A program made the position numbers and the translations under genes. From contig DATEMD010000165.1 of assembly GCA_035275845.1 (NCBI GenBank), forward strand, positions 1 to 5,118: a DNA stretch of 5,118 nt, written 5' to 3'. Below the pieces are notes generated by a model. That model was not told where the DNA came from, made no database searches, and saw only the letters and a list, made by a program, of their open reading frames with translations. This stretch comes from REEB95 sp035275845 (GTDB taxonomy: Bacteria; Pseudomonadota; Alphaproteobacteria; ATCC43930; CGMCC-115725). This document shows, in pieces, positions 1 through 4,728 of this stretch. Every line of letters begins with the position of its first letter. The stretch's first letter is position 1.

Positions 1-1
1 C

Positions 2-385
2 CTCGACGATCGCGTCGAGGCTTTGCTCGTGCGGCGTTCGATCGAATGCCTCGGTCTGGCCCGGCGTGCCGGCCAGGCGGTCGCCGGCTTTACCCAGGTC
101 GACAAAGCCGTCCGCGACGGCGGTGTCGCCGTGCTGGTCGAAGCGTCGGACGGTTCGGCCGACGGTCGCGGCAAGCTCACGCGGCTGGCGCCAGGACTGC
201 CGGTGGCGGATCGGTTGACCTCCGCCGAACTCGGCCAGGCCTTCGCGCGCGATCATGTCGTCCACGCAGCGCTGCGCAAGGGCCGGCTGGCTAAAAGTTT
301 CATGGCGGAACAGGCCCGTCTCGCAGGCTTCCGCGACGGCGCAAAAGACGCTACGAAGATCAAGGTTTTGGAACGCAATGGCTGA
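2..385 (+). CDS. RNA-binding protein, YlxR/L7Ae-like (3' part only)
   Basis: The reading frame is open from the left edge to TGA at 383-385, giving 127 visible residues; the true start lies upstream. The visible part begins LDDRVEALLVRRSIECLGLARRAGQ and reads as a ribosomal L7Ae/L30e-like (YlxQ-type) RNA-binding fold over about the first 100 residues (GLARRAGQAVAGF, then VLVEASDGS), followed by a short basic tail. In alphaproteobacteria the gene between nusA and infB usually encodes an N-terminal YlxR (DUF448, RnpM-like) domain fused to this L7Ae-like domain. The YlxR half, if present, is outside the window, so the fusion is inference. A TTG at 23 could be mistaken for a start, but the frame continues upstream without interruption. 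The stop overlaps the infB start by 8 nt, which suggests translational coupling. The likely role is an accessory RNA binder in transcription/translation; the exact substrate is not established from this sequence. Confidence 0.88.
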   Translation, partial: LDDRVEALLVRRSIECLGLARRAGQAVAGFTQVDKAVRDGGVAVLVEASDGSADGRGKLTRLAPGLPVADRLTSAELGQAFARDHVVHAALRKGRLAKSFMAEQARLAGFRDGAKDATKIKVLERNG

Positions 386-2948
386 CAACAGCGACGAAAA
401 ACGCCCGCTGACCCTGGGCGGCCGCCCGAGCGGCAAACTCGAACTGCGCAAGCCGATCGAAACCGGATCGGTGCGGCAAAGCTTCCCGCACGGCCGCTCC
501 AAGACCGTGCAGGTCGAAGTCCGCCGCAAGCGCGCGGGGCCGGGAACCGGTCTGCCGGAACGTCCGGAAGCCGCTCCGGTGGTCGCTAAGGAAGCGCCCA
601 AGCCGGCCGCTCCGCCGCCGTCGCGCCGCGGTGTCGTGCTGCCGCACGGCCTGACGCCAGAAGAAGCAGCCCGCCGCGCCCGTGCCCTCAAGGGCGCGCT
701 CAAGGCCGAAGAACAGGCCGCCGCCGAAGCACGCGCCGCCATCGAACGCGAACAGGAACTCGCCAAGGCCCAGCCCGTTGCGCCGCCGCCGCGACCGACC
801 GAGACTCCCAAGGTTGAGGCGCGTAACGCCGACGAGCAACGCGCCGAACAGCGCAAGGTCGAACAGGCGGCGGAAAACTCGCGCCGCGAGGTCGCCAAGC
901 GTGCTGGCGATGCGGCCGCCGCCAAAGTGGCCGCGCTGTCGGCCGCCGGCAAGGTCAAGGTCGTCGAAGAGGAAGAGGACGACCGCGCGCGGCGTCCCGG
1001 CGCCGGCGTCAAACGCCCGGCGATCGCGCCGCGCCGCGACGAGCCGAAGCAGCGCAGCAAGCTCACCGTCACCCGCGCCCTCAACGAAGAGGGCGAAGAG
1101 CGGATGCGCAGCGTGGCGCAATTCCGCCGGCAGCGCGAACGCGAGAAGCAGCGCCTCCAGCAGCTCCAGCAAGCGGACGCGCAGGTCAAGCAGGCGCGCG
1201 AAGTCGTGATCCCCGAGACCATCACGGTGCAAGAGCTCGCCAACCGCATGGCCGAACAGGGCGCCAAGGTGGTCAAGAAGCTGTTCGACATGGGCGTGAT
1301 GGCCACCATCACCCAGAACATCGACGCCGACACCGCCGAGCTCATCGTCACCGAATTCGGCCACAAGGCCCGCCGCGTTTCCGAAGCCGACGTCGAAGTC
1401 GGCCTGGTCGGCGAAGCCGACGCGCCGGAAACGCTCCGGCCGCGGCCGCCGGTGGTGACGGTGATGGGTCACGTCGACCACGGCAAAACGTCGCTGCTCG
1501 ACGCGCTCCGTTCGACCGACGTTGTCTCCGGTGAAGCCGGCGGCATCACCCAGCATATCGGCGCCTATCAGGTGGCGCTCAAGAACGGCCAGCGTATCAC
1601 CTTCATCGACACGCCGGGCCACCAGGCGTTTACGGCAATGCGCGCACGCGGCGCGCAGATCACCGACATCGTCGTGCTGGTCGTCGCGGCCGACGACGGC
1701 ATCAAGGAGCAAACGGTCGAGGCCATCCGGCACGCCCGCGAAGCCAAGGTGCCGATGATCGTCGCCATCAACAAAGTCGATAAGCCGGACGCCAAACCCG
1801 ACCGCGTGCGCCAGGATCTGTTGCAGCACGAAGTCGTGCTCGAGCATCTGGGCGGCGACGTGCTCGACGTCGAGGTCTCGGCGACCAAAAGGATCAACCT
1901 CGAAAAGCTCGAGGAAGTCATTCTGCTGCAAGCCGAAGTGCTCGACCTCAAGGCGAACCCCAACCGCCCGGCCGAAGGCAGCGTGATCGAGGCCAAGCTC
2001 GAACGCGGTCGTGGCTCGGTGGCGACCGTTCTGATCAAGCGCGGCACGCTCAAGACCGGTGATATCTTCGTCGCCGGCAGCGAGTGGGGCCGCGTGCGCG
2101 CCTTGATCGACGATCGCGGCCAGACCGTGAATTCCGCCAGCCCGGCGACGCCGGTCGAGGTGCTGGGTCTCAACGGCACGCCACTCGCCGGCGACGATTT
2201 CATCGTCATCGAGAACGAAGCCAAGGCACGCGACATCACCGAGTATCGGCAACGATTGCGCCGCCAGAAGGCCGCCGCGGCCGCGGGCCGTGGCACGCTC
2301 GAGCAAATGTTCTCGCAGATTGCGGCCGGCACGGCCAAGGAACTCGCGGTCGTGGTCAAATCCGACGTGCAGGGCTCGCTCGAAGCGATCAATGCCTCGC
2401 TCAAGGGCCTTGGCACGCAAGAGGTCGCGGTGCGCGTGCTGCACGCTGCGGTCGGCGGCGTCAATGAAAGCGACGTGATCCTCGCCAAAGCGTCCAACGC
2501 CGTGATCATCGGCTTCAACGTCCGCGCCAATCCGCAGGCGCGCGATCTGGCGCGGCGCGACGGCGTCGAGATTCGCTATTACTCGATCATCTACGAGGTG
2601 ATCGAGGACATGAAAGGCGCCCTGTCGGGCTTGTTGGCGCCGACCCGGCGCGAGCGCTTCCTGGGCAACGCCGAGATTCGTGACGTCTTCAACATCAGCA
2701 AGGTCGGCAAGGTGGCCGGCTGCATGGTCACCGAGGGCCTGGTGCGGCGTGGCGCCAAGGTTCGGTTGTTGCGCGACAACGTCGTCATCCACGAAGGCAG
2801 TCTGAAGACCTTGAAGCGCTTCAAGGACGAGGTTCGCGAAGTGCGCGAAGGCACCGAATGCGGCATGGCCTTCGAGAACTACGAGAACATCGAGAAGGGC
2901 GACGTTATCGAGTGCTTCGAGGTCGAAGAGGTCGCCCGCGCCCTTTAG
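378..2948 (+). CDS. infB: Translation initiation factor IF2
   Basis: IF2 is the GTPase that brings fMet-tRNA to the 30S subunit and promotes 50S joining in the cytoplasm. The 856-residue protein (E. coli form: 890) starts MADNSDEKRPLTLGG, with the IF2-associated motif KLELRKPIETGSVRQSFPHG near residues 20-45. Residues about 60-270 form an Ala/Arg/Glu/Lys-rich, probably coiled or disordered linker. The IF2_N domain begins at VVIPETITVQELA (276). The G domain has all motifs: G1 GHVDHGKT 364-371, G2 GGITQHIGAY 388-397, G3 DTPGH 411-415, G4 NKVD 465-468, G5 SAT 501-503. Domain II runs from about 534, domain III includes KSDVQGSLEA at 661-670, and the initiator-tRNA-binding C-terminal domain includes TECGM 826-830. 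ATG 378 was chosen because it gives the family N-terminus; the frame is open further upstream (ATG 255), but that extension lies inside the preceding gene. Only weak purine stretches (AAGG 362-365, GGAA 370-373) precede the start, consistent with coupling to the upstream gene. Confidence 0.98.
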   Translation: MADNSDEKRPLTLGGRPSGKLELRKPIETGSVRQSFPHGRSKTVQVEVRRKRAGPGTGLPERPEAAPVVAKEAPKPAAPPPSRRGVVLPHGLTPEEAARRARALKGALKAEEQAAAEARAAIEREQELAKAQPVAPPPRPTETPKVEARNADEQRAEQRKVEQAAENSRREVAKRAGDAAAAKVAALSAAGKVKVVEEEEDDRARRPGAGVKRPAIAPRRDEPKQRSKLTVTRALNEEGEERMRSVAQFRRQREREKQRLQQLQQADAQVKQAREVVIPETITVQELANRMAEQGAKVVKKLFDMGVMATITQNIDADTAELIVTEFGHKARRVSEADVEVGLVGEADAPETLRPRPPVVTVMGHVDHGKTSLLDALRSTDVVSGEAGGITQHIGAYQVALKNGQRITFIDTPGHQAFTAMRARGAQITDIVVLVVAADDGIKEQTVEAIRHAREAKVPMIVAINKVDKPDAKPDRVRQDLLQHEVVLEHLGGDVLDVEVSATKRINLEKLEEVILLQAEVLDLKANPNRPAEGSVIEAKLERGRGSVATVLIKRGTLKTGDIFVAGSEWGRVRALIDDRGQTVNSASPATPVEVLGLNGTPLAGDDFIVIENEAKARDITEYRQRLRRQKAAAAAGRGTLEQMFSQIAAGTAKELAVVVKSDVQGSLEAINASLKGLGTQEVAVRVLHAAVGGVNESDVILAKASNAVIIGFNVRANPQARDLARRDGVEIRYYSIIYEVIEDMKGALSGLLAPTRRERFLGNAEIRDVFNISKVGKVAGCMVTEGLVRRGAKVRLLRDNVVIHEGSLKTLKRFKDEVREVREGTECGMAFENYENIEKGDVIECFEVEEVARAL

Positions 2949-2961
2949 TGGTGCGCCGGCG

Positions 2962-2978
2962 ATCGCGAGGATCGCGAT
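2962..2978 (+). promoter_or_regulatory. Hairpin over the rbfA ribosome binding site
   Basis: A perfect 7-bp inverted repeat, ATCGCGA (2962-2968) and TCGCGAT (2972-2978), is separated by GGA. In mRNA it would pair the first two bases of the rbfA ATG (2977-2979) and part of the Shine-Dalgarno core GAGGA (2967-2971), leaving only GGA in the loop. The repeat is seen directly; a role in limiting rbfA translation is inference. The infB stop is only 13 nt before the stem, so ribosomes terminating on infB would cover or disturb it. Confidence 0.45.
2967..2971 (+). promoter_or_regulatory. rbfA Shine-Dalgarno site
   Basis: GAGGA lies 5 nt before ATG 2977 and decides the rbfA start. No other in-frame start codon is found between the infB stop and this ATG. 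The site is embedded in the small hairpin described for 2962-2978. Confidence 0.65.
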
Positions 2979-3387
2979 GGCGAAATCCGAGCAGAGTCCA
3001 CGGGCGTTGCGCGTCGGCGAGGAGATGCGTCACGCGCTGGCCCGCATCTTCGAGCATGGATTGCACGATCCGGCCTTGGCCGGAGTCGCGCTGACCGTCA
3101 CCGAAGTCCGGGTTTCGCCCGATCTCAAGAACGCTACCGCCTTCGTCGTGCCGTTGGGTGGCAGCCACGCCGCGGAAGTCATGGCCGGCCTCAAACGCGC
3201 CGAAGGGTATTTGCGCCGCGAACTCGCCCAGGCGGTCAAACTGCGCTATGCGCCGGCGGTGCACTTCACACTCGACACGTCGTTCGAGTATGCGAGCCAG
3301 ATCGACTCGCTGCTGCGGCGACCCGAGGTCACGCGCGATCTCGACCCGACGAAACCGGCGCGCAAAAACACCGACGATGACGGCTAA
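2977..3387 (+). CDS. rbfA: 30S ribosome-binding factor RbfA
   Basis: RbfA binds the immature 30S subunit and assists late maturation near the 16S rRNA 5' helix; in E. coli it is needed for growth in the cold. The 136-residue product is of normal family length and has the single type II KH-like fold: an N-terminal helix (RALRVGEEMRHALARIF), the strand segment GVALTVTEVRVSPDLKNATAFV, the helix LKRAEGYLRRELAQ (72-85) and the final strand LRYAPAVHFTLDTS. The last 20 or so residues are charged (PTKPARKNTDDDG) and probably unstructured. ATG 2977 is supported by GAGGA 5 nt upstream. The gene starts 28 nt after infB and its stop overlaps the truB start by 11 nt, so it is an internal operon gene. A hairpin covers its start region. 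No key feature is missing. Confidence 0.96.
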   Translation: MAKSEQSPRALRVGEEMRHALARIFEHGLHDPALAGVALTVTEVRVSPDLKNATAFVVPLGGSHAAEVMAGLKRAEGYLRRELAQAVKLRYAPAVHFTLDTSFEYASQIDSLLRRPEVTRDLDPTKPARKNTDDDG

Positions 3388-4303
3388 AGCCGCTGCCGCG
3401 CGTGTCCATGGTTGGGTCGTTCTCGACAAGCCGCTGGGCCTGACCTCGGCACGCGCCGTCGCCTTGGTCAAACACGCGTTCGGCGCCGACAAGGCCGGCC
3501 ATGCCGGCACGCTCGACCCATTGGCGACCGGCGTGCTGCCGATCGCCCTCGGCGAAGCGACCAAGACCGTGCCCTTTATTGTCGCGGATCGGAAACTCTA
3601 CCGCTTCACCGTCGTTTGGGGCGAGGCGCGCACCACCGACGACGCCGAAGGCGACGTGATCGCCCGAAGCGATCGTCGGCCTTCGGCCGACGAGATTCGC
3701 CGCGCTTTGCCGCGCTTTACCGGCACGATCAGCCAACGGCCGCCCGATTTTTCGGCAATCAAGGTTGCCGGACGGCGCGCCTATGCCCTGGCGCGCGCTG
3801 GTGCGGCGGTTGGCCTGGTCGCCCGCCCGGTCGAGGTCCATCGCCTCGAATTGGCGGCGATTCCGGACAACGACCACGCCGTCTTCGAGGCCGAGGTCGG
3901 GCCCGGCACCTATGTTCGCAGCCTCGCCCGCGATCTCGGCGAGGCGTTGGAAACCCGCGGTTTTGTTGCCGATTTGCGACGGCTGGCGGTCGGCCATTTT
4001 ACCGTTAAACAGGCGATTTCCCTGGATAATTTGGCGGTGCTCGGGCATAGTCCGGCCGCTTCCGGGCATTTGCTTCCGCTCGAGACGGCGCTGGACGACA
4101 TCCCGGCGCTCGCCCTGACGGAGGACCAGGCGAAAGCCCTGCGTTGCGGTCAGGCCGTGACGCCGTTGCGCGCGCAAGATTGGGCGTGCCTTTCACAAAT
4201 CGGCAACGGCGCGAAGGTCTGTGCAACGTCGGGCGGCAAGCTGGTGGCGCTCGCCGAAGTCGCGGCCGGGGGAATTCGCCCCCTACGCGTGCTGAACATC
4301 TGA
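3377..4303 (+). CDS. truB: tRNA pseudouridine(55) synthase TruB
   Basis: TruB converts U55 of the tRNA T-loop to pseudouridine and also acts as a tRNA folding chaperone. The 308-residue protein has normal family length. The catalytic motif GHAGTLDPLATG carries the nucleophile Asp47 (family equivalent Asp48). Other family motifs follow: KLYRF with active-site Tyr75, TTDDAEGD, the QRPPDFSAIKVAGRRAYALAR segment, and YVRSLARDLG with Tyr179 and Arg181. The C-terminal part (SLDNL, then LLPLETALDDIPALALTEDQ) matches the alphaproteobacterial PUA-like tail and ends GGIRPLRVLNI. ATG 3377 lies inside the end of rbfA (11-nt overlap). I see no Shine-Dalgarno within about 15 nt upstream, so translation probably depends on ribosomes finishing rbfA. 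Starting here gives the expected HGWVVLDKPLGLTS N-terminus. The 3' third contains a locally AT-richer patch (about 3960-4035), and the end may fold with the rpsO leader. Confidence 0.97.
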   Translation: MTAKAAAARVHGWVVLDKPLGLTSARAVALVKHAFGADKAGHAGTLDPLATGVLPIALGEATKTVPFIVADRKLYRFTVVWGEARTTDDAEGDVIARSDRRPSADEIRRALPRFTGTISQRPPDFSAIKVAGRRAYALARAGAAVGLVARPVEVHRLELAAIPDNDHAVFEAEVGPGTYVRSLARDLGEALETRGFVADLRRLAVGHFTVKQAISLDNLAVLGHSPAASGHLLPLETALDDIPALALTEDQAKALRCGQAVTPLRAQDWACLSQIGNGAKVCATSGGKLVALAEVAAGGIRPLRVLNI

Positions 4304-4327
4304 ATTCGAAGGAGACATTCCCGATGT
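4268..4327 (+). promoter_or_regulatory. Candidate structured rpsO leader (possible S15 autoregulatory RNA)
   Basis: GGGGG (4268-4272) and CCCCC (4279-4283) form a stem with loop AATTCG. That loop is complementary to TGAATT (4301-4306; five Watson-Crick pairs plus one G-U), which would make an H-type pseudoknot just before the rpsO Shine-Dalgarno. Separately, ACATC (4296-4300) can pair with GATGT (4323-4327), which contains the rpsO ATG. All complementarities are visible in the sequence. In E. coli, S15 represses its own mRNA by binding a pseudoknot at the rpsO start; that this leader does the same is inference. The left half also encodes the conserved TruB C-terminus, so part of it may be constrained by protein alone. 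Confidence 0.35.
4309..4315 (+). promoter_or_regulatory. rpsO Shine-Dalgarno site
   Basis: AAGGAGA, with core GGAG at 4311-4314, lies 9 nt before ATG 4324. It is the strongest ribosome binding site in the window, in keeping with the high output expected of a ribosomal protein gene, and it fixes the rpsO start. Confidence 0.85.
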
Positions 4328-4593
4328 CGATTAGCGTGGCGCGCAAGCAGGAGCTCATCTCCGAATATGCGCGCAAAGAGGGCGACACCGGTTCGCCCGA
4401 GGTTCAGGTCGCAATTCTCAGCGAACGCATCCAGAAGCTCTCCGAGCACCTCGCGGCCCACACCAAGGATTTTCATTCGCGCCGCGGCCTGCTGGTCATG
4501 GTGGGTCAGCGCCGCAGCCTGCTCGACTATCTGAAGCGCGTCGATGCCGCGCGCTACGAAGCGCTCATCGACCGCTTGGGGCTGCGCCGCTGA
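4324..4593 (+). CDS. rpsO: 30S ribosomal protein S15
   Basis: S15 is a primary binder of the central domain of 16S rRNA, recruits S6/S18 during 30S assembly and contributes to a bridge with the 50S subunit. The 89-residue product is the usual length and all helical. Conserved rRNA-contact residues are present: DTGSPEVQ at 21-28, then H42, D49, H51, S52 and R53-R54 in the HTKDFHSRRGLL stretch, and VGQRRSLLDYLKR (60-72). The C-terminus RLGLRR is typical. The start is fixed by AAGGAGA 9 nt upstream. The gene lies 20 nt after truB and 135 nt before pnp, the classic truB-rpsO-pnp order. Translation may be autoregulated through the structured leader noted at 4268-4327. Nothing is truncated or unusual. 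Confidence 0.98.
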   Translation: MSISVARKQELISEYARKEGDTGSPEVQVAILSERIQKLSEHLAAHTKDFHSRRGLLVMVGQRRSLLDYLKRVDAARYEALIDRLGLRR

Positions 4594-4603
4594 GGCCGCG
4601 GTC

Positions 4604-4625
4604 CACCGGCCGGCCGGTGCCGGCC
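4604..4625 (+). repeat. GC-only palindrome/hairpin after rpsO
   Basis: CACCGGCCGGCCGGTG (4604-4619) is a perfect 16-nt palindrome starting 10 nt after the rpsO stop. An overlapping alternative hairpin pairs GGCCGGC (4608-4614) with GCCGGCC (4619-4625), seven G-C pairs around a CGGT loop. The sequence after it is TTGACGAC, without a U-run, so it is not a good intrinsic terminator. It may protect the rpsO 3' end or attenuate read-through into pnp; that role is inference. Confidence 0.5.
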
Positions 4626-4640
4626 TTGACGACACAACGC

Positions 4641-4684
4641 ACGGGCGAAGCCGCGGCGATGGGTTTCCATCGCGCGCCGCCCGT
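4641..4684 (+). promoter_or_regulatory. Long stem-loop in the pnp leader
   Basis: Three nested complementary blocks build one imperfect stem-loop: ACGGGCG 4641-4647 with CGCCCGT 4678-4684; GCG 4653-4655 with CGC 4675-4677; and GCGATGG 4656-4662 with CCATCGC 4667-4673, closing a GTTT loop. That makes 17 base pairs with a 5-nt bulge (4648-4652) and a one-base bulge (G4674). It ends 44 nt before the pnp ATG. In E. coli a long leader hairpin at this position is cut by RNase III and lets PNPase repress its own synthesis; the same function here is inferred from position and shape only. Confidence 0.45.
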
Positions 4685-4700
4685 TGCCATTGGTTTCACC

Positions 4701-4722
4701 AGAGAGACAGAAGAGAGAGAGA
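4701..4722 (+). promoter_or_regulatory. Purine tract as the pnp ribosome binding region
   Basis: Twenty-one of 22 bases are purines (only C4708 is not), ending in five GA repeats (4713-4722), 6 nt before ATG 4729. No GGAG or AGGA core is present, so this unusual AG-repeat tract is the only plausible ribosome-attracting element for pnp. It should be single-stranded, as it has little complementary pyrimidine sequence nearby. Confidence 0.5.
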
Positions 4723-4728
4723 TCGACA

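Noticed and set aside
23..25. TTG at 23 as the start of the first gene
   Set aside because: The frame is open back to the window edge and the protein family has more N-terminal sequence; the gene is simply cut by the window.
255..377. Upstream extension of infB to ATG 255
   Set aside because: The added residues do not resemble the IF2 N-terminus and lie inside the preceding gene; ATG 378 gives the conserved start.
360..2792. An 810-codon open frame on the minus strand opposite infB
   Set aside because: Its composition (His/Asp/Arg/Gly/Leu-rich without recognisable motifs) is that of the reverse complement of a strongly codon-biased GC-rich gene. The plus strand encodes an intact IF2 with all GTPase motifs.
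3329..4177. Long minus-strand open frame opposite truB
   Set aside because: A shadow of GC-rich coding sequence; no domain-like motifs or ribosome binding site, while the plus-strand TruB is complete.
4626..4654. TTGACG at 4626-4631 as the -35 box of a pnp promoter
   Set aside because: At 16-18 nt downstream there is only GC-rich sequence (around AAGCCGCGG) with no -10-like hexamer, and the region is part of the leader stem-loop.
4594..4728. Intrinsic terminator between rpsO and pnp
   Set aside because: Strong GC hairpins are present but none is followed by a run of T, so termination is not supported.
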